A stretch of DNA of 35,115 nt from IMG/VR virus record IMGVR_UViG_3300046750_000033, positions 1 to 35,115 of that record. The stretch is one strand, 5' to 3'. Position numbers and translations under genes: made by a program. Shown piece after piece: positions 1 through 9,000 of this stretch (its first letter is position 1; every line of letters starts with the position of its first letter). The DNA comes from a virus. Below the pieces are notes generated by a model. The model was given only the letters and a program-made list of their open reading frames with translations. It was not told the origin of the DNA and searched no databases.

Positions 1-127
1 TCCTGTTCCTGTAACCCATAGTCTGCCGTAAGCAGAACAAACTTCGTTACCTTGTACAACACCAGCAGCCCCAGATACAGAGTCTAGTCTAACTACAGAA
101 GAACCGTCGTACACCAGAGGTGCATGA
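1..127. repeat. Terminal overlap, copy 1 (same as 34989-35115)
   Basis: Bases 1-127 are identical to bases 34989-35115. The overlap is exactly 127 bases, a common maximum assembly k-mer length, and lies inside one continuous tail gene. It is therefore best read as the signature of a circular assembly graph, not as a biological terminal repeat. The circular unit is about 34,988 bp. A real direct terminal repeat elsewhere, or headful permutation, would also assemble as a circle. Confidence 0.93.
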
Positions 128-507
128 GAGGCTTGAAACAAGTAAGCTTTTTCATTAAAGTTTACTATTTTCCAGTTGTCTGCTGTAATAGTGTAAGAAC
201 CCGGAGTAGCGTCAGTAAGGGTAGTCGTCCCTGTAAATATTTTGTTGTTTCCTGTAGATAAAACTACGTTAGTACCACTACTTTTTTTAAACTCGTGTAC
301 GACTCTGACTGTACCAGAGCCTAACGCCGTTTTGTCTGTAGTAGTTACGTCGTGCCCTTTACGTGCGGCAATACGTCCTCTCTTGTCAATTACAGCGTTA
401 TCTGCAATCTCAGCAAAAGACGGGTCCTGCGCTAAAGGCGAGTCTTCGGTGTTGACACCTTTGAACGCAGGAGCTACAAGATTGATACTCTTTAGTTCTT
501 GAGCCAT
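1..507 (-). CDS. Tail/neck protein, N-terminal part (P22 gp10-like stabilization protein), continues at 34988
   Basis: This is the first 169 codons of a 502-residue protein whose remaining 333 codons are at 33987-34988 once the circle is closed; the frame is continuous across the junction. The ATG at 505-507 begins one base after the stop of the upstream tail gene. The N-terminus (MAQELKSINLVAP, then a GVNTEDSPL stretch and a DKRGRIAARKG stretch) resembles beta-propeller-like neck/tail proteins of short-tailed marine phages, often called packaged-DNA stabilization protein; P22 gp10 has 472 residues. Its position right after the gp4-like gene supports a tail-assembly role. The family assignment is from memory of similar proteins, not a search. 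Confidence 0.6.
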   Translation of the reverse strand, partial: MAQELKSINLVAPAFKGVNTEDSPLAQDPSFAEIADNAVIDKRGRIAARKGHDVTTTDKTALGSGTVRVVHEFKKSSGTNVVLSTGNNKIFTGTTTLTDATPGSYTITADNWKIVNFNEKAYLFQASHAPLVYDGSSVVRLDSVSGAAGVVQGNEVCSAYGRLWVTGTG

Positions 508-508
508 A

Positions 509-1156
509 TTAAATAGTCCTAAATACCATCTCTTCAGGATGTTTTGCTGCGTCTATAGCGATAGCGTCAGACAGAAACTTGTCAGCAATTTGGAAGTATT
601 CTCCAGTAGAAGTACCTCCTGTTTCTCCACGCTCACGGGCCAACAAAGCTACCGCAAGGTGGACTACAGGCATTGCAGGAACAAGCAGTACATCTGCGTT
701 GCTAGTCAAGTCAGCCTGACGTTTAATTACGTCAAATCGCAAGTTGTAGACACCGTCTGGTGTTGGGCTAACGAGTACTTGCGTATCACCACTAGAGTCT
801 AGACCGTTGTACGTGTAGTACCTTGGCGCTCCTTGGACTTCTTCAGCAATGTACAAAGAGTCATTAAACCAGTCTTTAGTCTGGTAAGCCATAAAACAAT
901 TTTGTGTATCGTTAATTACTGACATGACTTTTACGTTATCGTCAGCACCTGTTAAAGAATAACTGTTGTCGGAAGCAGTAGTAGATATAATAACGGTGTC
1001 ACGTAGGGCTGACCAGTCGTTAGACTCTTCTACTAACTTCTTAGCGTCATTAATGTAGTCACCGACCATCTTACTGTAAGTGTTAGCAGTAACAGTAGCA
1101 ACTTCGTCTTCACGCAATCGACGTAGTACGTTATTCATTAAGTTAAGATATGTCAT
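509..1156 (-). CDS. Tail accessory / head-completion protein (P22 gp4 or T7 tubular A-like)
   Basis: The 215-residue protein starts MTYLNLMNNVLRRLREDE, followed by an ExNDWSALR-type helix and a C-terminal part with LAVALLARERGETGG. This layout, an alpha-helical start, a beta insertion and a conserved ARERGE helix, is typical of the small adaptor that closes the portal ring in P22-like and T7-like phages. It overlaps the giant repeat gene by four bases (ATGA) and is followed one base later by the stabilization-like gene, so the two probably form a neck/tail-tube pair. The role is inferred from family resemblance and synteny. Confidence 0.65.
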   Translation of the reverse strand: MTYLNLMNNVLRRLREDEVATVTANTYSKMVGDYINDAKKLVEESNDWSALRDTVIISTTASDNSYSLTGADDNVKVMSVINDTQNCFMAYQTKDWFNDSLYIAEEVQGAPRYYTYNGLDSSGDTQVLVSPTPDGVYNLRFDVIKRQADLTSNADVLLVPAMPVVHLAVALLARERGETGGTSTGEYFQIADKFLSDAIAIDAAKHPEEMVFRTI

Positions 1157-4100
1157 ACGAGCATTCCGCTGTTTTTAAGTAAAAAGTTATTTAGTTCTAT
1201 GTCGTAGTCTTTTTGTTGTGGTTGGTAACCAATATACTGGAACTGAGCAGGGTCGTAAGACAACATGCCCTTGTGAGGCTTAAAGTCAGACGCTATTGGC
1301 GAACCGCTCAGCATGCCTTCTTCTTCACCGTCCCCTTCGCCATCACCCTCACCATCGCCGTCACCGTCTCCAACACCTGTACCAGTTCCTGTGCCAGCGC
1401 CTGGACCGTCTCCAGTACCTGTGCCGTCACCCGTACCGTCCCCAGTACCAGAAGTGTCCTTACCTTGAGTTTCAGCGTCCTTGCGTACCTGCTCTGAAGA
1501 ATCTAGATCTTTTTCAAGTTGCTCATCAGCTGCGTCCTTTCTAGACTGCTCAGCGTCTTTAGCATTAGTTTCAGCTTGAGTGTCTTTCTGAGTGTTTTCG
1601 TCCTTGGTTGATTGTTCGGCAGCCTGTTGTTCCTTAGCAGATTCTTCAGCAGCCTGTTGCTCTTTGGCTTGCTCTTCTGCTGCTTGCTCTTTAGTAGCTT
1701 CCTCAGCAGCTTGCTGTTCTTTTGCGTCAGACTCAGCTTGAGCATCCTTAGCAGCTTCAGCTTCTTTTTCCTGAGTTTCAGCCTGAGCGTCTTTAGCAGC
1801 TTCTGCCTCTTTGTCAGTAGTTTCTGCATCCTTTTGTTGTTGTTCGGCAGCAGCGTCCTTTTGACGTTCCTCAGCTTCCTTCTCGTTACTTTCAGCCTGA
1901 GCATCTTTAGCAGCCTCAGCTTCTTTCTCTTGGGTCTCTGCTTCAGCGTCTTTAGCAGCCTCAGCTTCCTTATCAGCAGTCTCAGCGTCCTTTTGTTGTT
2001 GCTCTGCTTGTACGTCCTTTTCTTGCCTCTCTGCTTCCTTATCTTCACGTTCAGCCTGAGCTTCCTTTTGACGTTCCTCAGCAGCAGTTTCTTCCTTTTG
2101 ACCTTCCTCAGCCTGTCTGTCTTTTTCTTCCTGTTCAGCCTGACGGTCCTTTTCTTGCTTTTCAGCTTGGTCCTTGTCTGCTTGTTCAGCATCTTTTTGC
2201 TGCTGTTCTGCTTCAGTATCTTTTTGACGTTGTTCTGCGTCTTTTTCTAGTTGCTCAGCAATGTCTTTTTCTTCGTCTTCAGCTTGGTCTTTTTCAAGTT
2301 GTTCTGCTGCGTCTTTGTCTGCAGTCTCTGCCTGAGCTTCTTTGTCAGCTTCCTCAGCAGCCTGTTGTTCTTTCTGTTGAGTTTCAGCGTCAGCTTCTTT
2401 CTGAGCTTCCTCAGCGGCCTGTTGTTCTTTCTCCTGCGTTTCTGCCTGAGCATCTTTCTGAGACTGTTCTGCAGCAGCCTCTTCTTTTTCTTGAGTTTCT
2501 GCCTCAGCGTCCTTTTGAGATTGTTCAGCGGCAGCTTCTTCTTTTTCCTGAGTCTCAGCCTGAGCTTCCTTGTCAGTTTGTTCTGCTTGAGTTTCCTTAT
2601 TTTCTTGCTCAGCTTGACGTTCTTTTTCAGTTTCTTCAGCGTCTTTCTGAGATTCCTCAGCTTCTTTATTTTCTTCTTCAGCCTGACGTTCTTTTTCAGC
2701 TATCTCTGCTGCTCTTTCTTCTTTTACTTGGGTTTCTGCTTTAGCATCTTTTTTGGCTTGTTCTGCAGCAGCCTGCTCTTTTTCCTGAGTCTCTGCTTCA
2801 GCTTCCTTCTCTGCTCTTTCTGCAGCGGCTTCTTCTTTTTGTTGTGTTTCAGCAGCAGCTTCTTTGTCCGCTCGTTCTGCTGCAGCTTCCTCTTTCTGTT
2901 GTGTTTCAGCAGCAGCTTCTTTATCAGCACGTTCAGCAGCAGCATCTTCTTTTCGTTGTGTTTCTGCTTGGGCTTCTTTGTCTGCTTGTTCTGCAGTTTC
3001 TTCTTTTACGTTTCTTTCAGCTTCTTTTTCAGCTCGCTCTGTTGCAGCCTCATCCTTTTCAGACTGTTCAGCTTGCTGTTCTTCTTTTTCTACACGCTCT
3101 GCTTCTTCTTGCTGTTCTTCTTTGTAAGCGCCTTCTGCAGCACCGGGGTCGTCATAAACCGTAGTACCATCTTCAGGAGTTTCGTATACAGCACGAGTAG
3201 TACCTTCAATAGGGTCGTACACATAACCAACAGGCTCAGGCTCAGGCGGTGTTTCGTAACCTTCGTAAGGGTCTTCTTCTAAGTAGGAGTCGTCCCATTG
3301 CTCTCCCGTATATCGCTCCCAATCTTCAATCAGGCCGTCAATAACGTCAGGGTCAGTTTCGTTTATAATAGCCTCGTGAATCTGACGTGCGATAACACTG
3401 TCTTCCATACCAGTGTACACGTCAGTAGAAGTGCCTGTAGTGTCGTCTGAACCTATGTCTGTAACAGGCGGTTGTGCGTCTTTTTCATCTTTTTCTGCTT
3501 CAGCATCTTTAGCATCTTCAGCAGCCTGAGCATCTTTGGCATCTTCAGCAGCCTGAGCATCTTTAGCATCTTCAGCAGCTTGGGCATCCTTAGCATCTTC
3601 AGCAGCCTGAGCATCTTTAGCATCTTCAGCAGCTTGGGCATCCTTAGCATCTTCAGCAGCCTGAGCGTCTTTGGCAGCTTCAGCATCCTTAGCATCTTCA
3701 GCAGCTTGGGCATCCTTATCTGCTTCTGCATCTTTAGCAGCTTCTGCCTCAGCATTTGCTAGTTCTTTTTTATCTTGTTCAGCTCTTTCGTCTTTGGCTA
3801 TTTCTGCTTTAGTGTCTTTCTTGCTTTCAGCTTGAGCATCCTTCGCCGCCTCAGCGTCCTTATCGGACTCAGCATCTTTAGCAGCCTCTGCGTCACCACC
3901 GCCACCACCGCCGCCAACCTCAGGATCTTCTAACTCTGGAGGTATGTTAATGACGTACACGATTCCTGTCTCAGGGTCAGTCCATGTTCCGTCTTCAAAA
4001 TAGTCTTCACGGTCAAGATTTGGAAACTGCTCTTCAAAGTCCTCTAAGTTTATACCAACTTGCTCTGGTGGTTGGTCAACAGGAGGTACTAAAACATCAG

Positions 4101-4482
4101 CAGTTTGGTCCCACCATTCGTTAAAGCCTTCTATGTCAGGTAAATCAGAGCCTATTAGAAGTTCATTAATTTGGTCTATAATGTCGTTAGGGTCATCAGT
4201 TTCTGGGTCGTAACCTTCAAGAATGCTAATTATTTCTTGTATTTCTTGACCAAGTTCTTGACTGTCAGCAACTTGCTCTTGCGTAGCTCTTTCGATCATT
4301 CCTGCGGCTACTAACTCTTGTAATGACGACAATAAAGCATCAAAAGTAAGTAACTCAGGTTGCTCTAACTCAGTGTCTCCTACAGGATCTGGTTGTTCTG
4401 GTTGTGTTGTAGGAGGCACATAGTCAAACATCCCGGTTCCAAAAGAAGGCTTGTAAGCAGTTGTAGGGGCTCTCTTTGCCAT
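1153..4482 (-). CDS. Giant hypercharged repeat protein, 1109 residues, function unknown
   Basis: The ordered N-terminal part (about residues 1-187) has a short YKPSFGTGMF motif. Next come a Gly7 stretch, a first repeat block (about 190-337) built on AAEDAKDAQ, a unique acidic segment (about 340-450), and a second block (about 452-1007) of imperfect AETQxKExxAAExxxKE units. A Gly/Thr/Asp/Glu tract (about 1008-1050) and a unique C-terminus with FKPHKGMLSYDP close the protein. The repeats are almost all A, E, K, D, Q with no hydrophobic heptads, so a classical coiled coil is unlikely; a single charged alpha-helix or disordered polyampholyte is more likely. It lies between holin and neck genes, overlaps the neck gene by four bases, and is transcribed with structural genes, so it is probably a virion or tail-associated protein. 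I do not recognise the family. Confidence 0.9.
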   Translation of the reverse strand: MAKRAPTTAYKPSFGTGMFDYVPPTTQPEQPDPVGDTELEQPELLTFDALLSSLQELVAAGMIERATQEQVADSQELGQEIQEIISILEGYDPETDDPNDIIDQINELLIGSDLPDIEGFNEWWDQTADVLVPPVDQPPEQVGINLEDFEEQFPNLDREDYFEDGTWTDPETGIVYVINIPPELEDPEVGGGGGGGDAEAAKDAESDKDAEAAKDAQAESKKDTKAEIAKDERAEQDKKELANAEAEAAKDAEADKDAQAAEDAKDAEAAKDAQAAEDAKDAQAAEDAKDAQAAEDAKDAQAAEDAKDAQAAEDAKDAQAAEDAKDAEAEKDEKDAQPPVTDIGSDDTTGTSTDVYTGMEDSVIARQIHEAIINETDPDVIDGLIEDWERYTGEQWDDSYLEEDPYEGYETPPEPEPVGYVYDPIEGTTRAVYETPEDGTTVYDDPGAAEGAYKEEQQEEAERVEKEEQQAEQSEKDEAATERAEKEAERNVKEETAEQADKEAQAETQRKEDAAAERADKEAAAETQQKEEAAAERADKEAAAETQQKEEAAAERAEKEAEAETQEKEQAAAEQAKKDAKAETQVKEERAAEIAEKERQAEEENKEAEESQKDAEETEKERQAEQENKETQAEQTDKEAQAETQEKEEAAAEQSQKDAEAETQEKEEAAAEQSQKDAQAETQEKEQQAAEEAQKEADAETQQKEQQAAEEADKEAQAETADKDAAEQLEKDQAEDEEKDIAEQLEKDAEQRQKDTEAEQQQKDAEQADKDQAEKQEKDRQAEQEEKDRQAEEGQKEETAAEERQKEAQAEREDKEAERQEKDVQAEQQQKDAETADKEAEAAKDAEAETQEKEAEAAKDAQAESNEKEAEERQKDAAAEQQQKDAETTDKEAEAAKDAQAETQEKEAEAAKDAQAESDAKEQQAAEEATKEQAAEEQAKEQQAAEESAKEQQAAEQSTKDENTQKDTQAETNAKDAEQSRKDAADEQLEKDLDSSEQVRKDAETQGKDTSGTGDGTGDGTGTGDGPGAGTGTGTGVGDGDGDGEGDGEGDGEEEGMLSGSPIASDFKPHKGMLSYDPAQFQYIGYQPQQKDYDIELNNFLLKNSGMLV
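1460..3128 (-). repeat. K/E/A/Q repeat block encoding about 555 residues
   Basis: Degenerate tandem repeats of mostly 19 codons (57 bp) read AETQxKExxAAExxxKExx, with shorter 7-11 codon variants at the C-terminal end. Several neighbouring units around 2830-2940 are near-identical, which points to recent tandem duplication. Stop-free frames on both strands here are a by-product of the composition. Confidence 0.85.
3470..3900 (-). repeat. 27-bp repeat block encoding AAEDAKDAQ units
   Basis: Nine-codon units reading AAEDAKDAQ recur many times and alternate between two synonymous spellings. One 54-bp double unit is perfectly duplicated (3547-3600 equals 3601-3654). Copy number here is a likely place for assembly collapse or expansion. 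Confidence 0.88.
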
Positions 4483-4881
4483 TTACTTTTCCCTTGATAC
4501 GCCCTTGGTTTTTTCATAAGAACGCATAGCACCAAGACCAAGCATACCCATCAGTACAGGCATCATAGTCTCTAGGTCAATGAGTGGTATAGTGACTTCA
4601 ATAGCCAACAGAGCTAAAACAAAGTTGGTAAATGGTATGACCATAAAGTTGCCCATCATACCTAGTACGCAACACCAGCCAACAGCAGGTCTCCAACCAG
4701 AGACAAACAAGGACTTGTGTGCTGCTTCTACCTTGTTAACCTCTAGTTGTGACTTAGCAAGCTCCTGAGCGTGTCTCTGAGCCATTGTGGCAACTTCATG
4801 AGCTAACCTAGCCTTCTGGTCCTTGTCTTGCACAAACTTGTCCAGAAGCCCTGTAACAGGCCCTATGAGCGACTCAATCAT
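4483..4881 (-). CDS. Holin, three-transmembrane type (Holin_3TM-like)
   Basis: The 132-residue protein has an amphipathic, coiled N-terminal half (MIESLIGPVTGLLDKF, then a QKARLAHEVA helix). A GWRPAVGW motif leads into three hydrophobic segments, roughly residues 65-85, 86-103 and 107-118, ending in a charged tail. The GWRP motif followed by membrane helices is the hallmark of the phage/GTA three-TM holin family, which permeabilises the inner membrane so that the endolysin can reach peptidoglycan. The start overlaps the upstream XhlA-like gene by four bases. The matching endolysin is far away at 17312-17662, so the lysis genes are split. Confidence 0.8.
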   Translation of the reverse strand: MIESLIGPVTGLLDKFVQDKDQKARLAHEVATMAQRHAQELAKSQLEVNKVEAAHKSLFVSGWRPAVGWCCVLGMMGNFMVIPFTNFVLALLAIEVTIPLIDLETMMPVLMGMLGLGAMRSYEKTKGVSREK

Positions 4882-5075
4882 CTAGCAAACTCCAAGATAG
4901 CAATAGCCATAGTCACAATAATAGCAATAGAAGCAAAGCCACCTGTCATCATCTTCTCTAGTTTGTCAAAGCGTTGATTGTGTGCGTCCAGTTGCATCTG
5001 AATCATTTCATAACGAATACTACACTCACGCTCATGAGCTTCTAACCGACTTAGTGCTTGCTCTAGATCTGACAT
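4878..5075 (-). CDS. Small coiled-coil membrane protein (XhlA-like lysis accessory)
   Basis: This 65-residue protein has a charged helical N-terminus (SDLEQALSRLEAHEREC, then a QRFDKLEKMM heptad run). It ends in a single C-terminal membrane helix (GGFASIAIIVTMAIAILEF) and one basic residue. The architecture matches hemolysin XhlA/holin-accessory proteins found beside phage holins. It overlaps the 3TM holin start by four bases, implying coupled translation and a joint function in membrane disruption. An alternative is a spanin-like or antiholin role; sequence alone cannot decide. Confidence 0.65.
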   Translation of the reverse strand: MSDLEQALSRLEAHERECSIRYEMIQMQLDAHNQRFDKLEKMMTGGFASIAIIVTMAIAILEFAR

Positions 5076-5077
5076 GA

Positions 5078-5440
5078 CTATTCCTTACCGCCTTGGTGAT
5101 CCACAGTCACCTGTGCATTTAATTTACCTATTTCTACTTCTACTTTATTTAACTGCCTGCGTAACTCGTGTATCTCTATGTTGCGTTCTTCCAAAGCCAT
5201 AATCTTAGCGTTCTGTATAAGATCGTCTGGTAAAGCACCACGTAGACCTAGAGGCCACTCACGAACAAACGCAGAGTTTTCTAGTATGTTCATGTTTTGT
5301 ATTTCTTGACCGTGTTCAATAGAGATGATACGAGTGTCTAGCGTTACGTAAGCAGTAGTAGCCATAACGATGCCAGCACCAAGAGCAACTAAATTCCTTA
5401 GCGGTATAGCTACTCTGGTGTTGTCATCAATCTCAGGCAT
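5078..5440 (-). CDS. Single-pass membrane protein with coiled coil, possible spanin or lysis regulator
   Basis: The chosen start is the ATG at 5440, which overlaps the stop of the upstream gene (TAATG) and gives 120 residues; a start six bases upstream is less likely. One membrane helix lies near residues 18-38 (NLVALGAGIVMATTAYV). The rest is a soluble part ending in a clear coiled coil (EERNIEIHELRRQLNKVEVEIGK). N-terminal anchor plus periplasmic coiled coil is the layout of inner-membrane spanins, and the next two genes are lysis genes. No outer-membrane lipoprotein partner is visible, so the spanin idea is inference. Confidence 0.6.
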   Translation of the reverse strand: MPEIDDNTRVAIPLRNLVALGAGIVMATTAYVTLDTRIISIEHGQEIQNMNILENSAFVREWPLGLRGALPDDLIQNAKIMALEERNIEIHELRRQLNKVEVEIGKLNAQVTVDHQGGKE

Positions 5441-5745
5441 TACCAAGGCATCCCATCAGCAGACACAGGGTTCTTCTGTGCTTCGATGTTGGCTGTTAGT
5501 GCCGCCTCAGTAGCGTCTTGATCGACTGACTCGTGTACCCATGCCAGTACAGCAGACTCAGTAAGGTCATCGTAAGCTACAAAGCCGTCAGCATCAGCGT
5601 CAGGTGTAAAGCCTACAGTGCCGTATGAAGAGGCAGTAAATGTGTCGTCACCAACAGTTTCAGATTCAGTAACACGCCAGTGTGCAACGGTTACACCGCC
5701 GTCTGCCACGTTACGCTCAAGGTTTGCGATAGTCCATGTAGCCAT
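5440..5745 (-). CDS. Small acidic accessory protein, DUF7936-like
   Basis: This is a 101-residue acidic protein starting MATWTIANLERNVADGG, with a HWRVTESETVGDD segment. Very similar short proteins are frequent next to tail-fibre genes in marine phage genomes; the family label is from memory and uncertain. It lies two bases after the 75-residue gene and overlaps the start of the membrane coiled-coil gene, so the three belong to one transcript. No catalytic motif, signal peptide or membrane segment is seen. Confidence 0.7.
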   Translation of the reverse strand: MATWTIANLERNVADGGVTVAHWRVTESETVGDDTFTASSYGTVGFTPDADADGFVAYDDLTESAVLAWVHESVDQDATEAALTANIEAQKNPVSADGMPW

Positions 5746-5747
5746 TG

Positions 5748-5975
5748 TTATGCTCCAAATACTGCGTTGCAGATAGCCTGCACGTTAGAGGGTTCAGATG
5801 ACCAATCGTCACCTGACTGAATTACATGACGGTGATACGACTGTGAAATTACAGCACCGTCTTCGAGCACCTTAGTAGCAGTCCGTACTTGAACACAGGT
5901 TACGTCATTGCCGTCCTCGTCCTGAGTAGTAACTACTTCTACTTTGTCTGCTGTTACGCTTTTAGTTAATGCCAT
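5748..5975 (-). CDS. Small conserved phage protein of unknown function
   Basis: The 75-residue protein starts MALTKSVTADKVEVVTTQDE and has a beta-strand-rich pattern with one QSYHRHVIQSGDDW segment. A good ribosome site (GGAG about eight bases upstream of the ATG) supports the start. It sits between the tail fibre and the DUF7936-like protein, a pairing often seen near tail fibres of marine phages, so a fibre-associated role is possible but not shown. No known catalytic motif. Confidence 0.7.
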   Translation of the reverse strand: MALTKSVTADKVEVVTTQDEDGNDVTCVQVRTATKVLEDGAVISQSYHRHVIQSGDDWSSEPSNVQAICNAVFGA

Positions 5976-6018
5976 TGTCTTTCTCCTTTAGTCCGTCTCA
6001 AGAATCCACTTGAGATAA

Positions 6019-9000
6019 TTAAGTTGTCATATAAACAACCATAGCATCTACGGCTGATGTCCCTGTTGAAGAACCACATTTTGATATTGCAAAATTTGAA
6101 CCTCCAATAGCCGCAAAACCTTGCCTGCTAAACTGGTCAATATCTTCTGTTATTACTGTTCCAGTTCCTGATTTAGAAATACTGAAAGGCAACCCTGCAA
6201 AAAGCTGATAAGTTGTAACTTGTAAATCAGCTCCTGTTGTAGTTATTCGTAGATAACAAATTACTGTATTGCCTATTTTTGTGTACTTACCTTCATAAGC
6301 TAATCCAGTTCCAGATAAATCCCCCGCTCCACTAGCATCAACCGTCCACGTCCCTTCTTCATAGTCATCCAGCTTGTTGGCTGAAGTTGTACCGCCTAGG
6401 TAAACACCGTCTGACAGGTAAAGGTCTCTGAATCGCAATGATGAACTACCTAAGCTAAGGGCATTATCTATACGCGAACCATTTCTTGCAGGGGCAACAG
6501 TCGCATTGCTAGGATGGAAGTGCAACCCTGAGCCGCTTGTAGTACCTGTTTGTATTATTAAAGAATCACCGCCTTCAGAAGCAATACTACCGACTGTGGA
6601 GCCGTCTTTGCTAAACCTTGCAATCTCACCATCTGACGAAGTTCTGTTAAGAAATAAACTAGCGTTGCCAGAGCGACTATGTGCCGCATAGCCTGCCGCA
6701 CCAATAGAATGGCCTGTGTTTGTATTGCCAACACCTACTGCCGCATCAGTAGTCCCAACCAGCAAGTTGCCGCTAGAGTCGATACGCATGCGTTCTGTTA
6801 AGGTGCCGCTACTATCATTAGAAAACGTAATGTGCGATGCGTAATCGTTTGATGCCCAGTTTGCACCAGCTAAAACTTGAATTTTTGCACCAGTTTGATT
6901 TGCAGAAGGATCGTCACCAGTAAATAAAATAGTGCCAACAGTGTTTCCGCTGTTTATGCTTGAGTCAGCACGATTAATAGTAAGTTGTTCTGTTCCGTCA
7001 GTAGAAACCGTTAGCGCAGTTGTTGGACTGCTAGTGCCAATACCAACATTCCCGCTAGAGTCGATACGTACCTTTTCGTCGTTACTGATATGGAAATAAT
7101 GCTCTGCGGCATAGTATCTTAAAGTATCGTAACTACCGGCTACCCTGTCGTACACCTGCATGTATGAGTTTCCATCTGATATACCATCAGGTTTAAACTC
7201 AAAGCCGGCAGAACCATTAGATACATGAAGTTCTGCTTGTGGACTGCTAGTGCCGATACCAACATTGCCGTCTGCGGTTAGCGTCATTACATCGCCAGTT
7301 TGATAACCGCTATTGTAAAGCGAACCAAACCGCATTTTAGCTTTAGGCGCTGTATAGTCTACGCTGATTCTGCCAAGAGTGTTTGTAGCGTCAGTCCACT
7401 CAATTGACTTGTTACCAGAAGGGTTGTTCCATCCTGTCTCTAACCGTAAAAGAGTAGCGGCAGAGCCTGTTGAGTTTTTTAAATGAAGCCTAGCACTAGG
7501 CGAAGTAGTGCCGATACCCAACGACTCCGCAGAAGCATCCCAGAACAACTTCGCAGTCGTGCCAGTGTCTTCGTAGAAGCTAACATCATTACCATTAGAA
7601 ATGTTCAACAGGCTTTTGGTTGTAGAGCCATCAGCACTACTTAAAACTCTAAATGAGCCACTAGCAGAGCCAGTTGTTACCGTAGACGTTATTGTTGCTG
7701 AACCGCCCGCATGCGAATACGTTGAGAATTGTGCGGCTTTAAGACTGGTAGAGCGAGAAACTCTAAAACCTTCAAAAACATCATTAAGCTCACCGTCAGT
7801 TGGCACAATATGTAAATACGTGGCTGGCGTTGTAGTGTTAATTGCAACATCGCCTATGACTTCAGCGCCATCAGCAACCACTGTGCCAGTTACGTCGATG
7901 CCTGTGGAGGTTGTTTCGAGCTTGGGGGTCGCCCCACCATCATAAAAAAGTTTAACAGCGCCATCAGCATTAGCATGAATCATTGCCTCTGACCCATCAG
8001 GTTTGCGAACCCTAAAGTCGTTGGCGTCAATTTGTAAATTGCCTGTGCCGTTATCTACGATATAACTGCCAGACCCATCATGATAAATCTGTAGGTCAGA
8101 GCCAGCACCGAAGATAGCCTTGTCGTTGTCGCCGAAAGATACGTCTGCTGTAGTCGTTAGACCTGCAAAGGTTGGGCTGTCAGTAGTAGCAACACCTTGA
8201 TCCAGAGACTTAACAGCAGTAAGGTTAGTTAGCTCTGAGTCCATCAAGGCACCAGCGGCTGTAACGTTAGTTGTGTCCGTTACGTCTGCTAATGCTTCGA
8301 TACCGTCTAGTTTACTATGGTCAGCATCGGTAAATACATTGGAGTCTGTAGCGGCTTCTACTGCGGCTCTAATCTCAGCATCTGTTTGATCTGCTGTAGC
8401 ACTAGCCTCAATACCGTCTAGCTTTGTACCGTCTGTAGCAACATCACGTCCGTCTACAGTACCGTCTACAGTAATATTGCCTGTAGCAGAAACAGTAGTA
8501 AATGAGCCTGCCGCTGCTGTAGTACCGCCAATGACAACACCATCAACAGCACCGCCGTTAATGTCAGCAGTTGGTATGGTAACTGTTCCTGTAAAGGTCG
8601 GAGAAGCTATAGGAGACTTAGTGTCAATTTGGCTTTGAATTGAAGAAGTAACACCGTCTACATAGTTTAATTCAATAGTTGTAGCGGTAATACCATCAAG
8701 AAGGTTTAATTCTGCGGTAGTTGCTGTAACGCCGTCTAGAATATTAAGCTCAATTCCAGTGGAAGTTACACCGTCGAGAATATTTAATTCTGCTGTAGTT
8801 GCGGTTACTCCATCTAGCAGATTAAGCTCTGCAGTAGATAAAGTTGCACCGTCAAGAATATTAAGCTCAGCAGCGGTAGCTGTAAGCCCGTCAAGAATAT
8901 CAAACTCATCACCAGTGACACCAGAGGCCCGGAGATCCTTAGCATAATTAAGATCGTCAACGGTTCCAGTAAAGCCGTCAAGTGTATTGAGTTCTGCTGT

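Noticed and set aside
2251-3282. Long open frames on the opposite strand and in other frames across the giant repeat gene (also 1503-2192, 1612-2250, 3453-3762)
   Set aside because: They are Leu/Phe/Ser- or Lys/Leu-monotonous shadows created by the repeat codon composition; no ribosome sites or recognisable domains.
3470-3900. Regular 27-bp repeats as a possible CRISPR array
   Set aside because: Units are contiguous without unique spacers and stay in one reading frame encoding AAEDAKDAQ.
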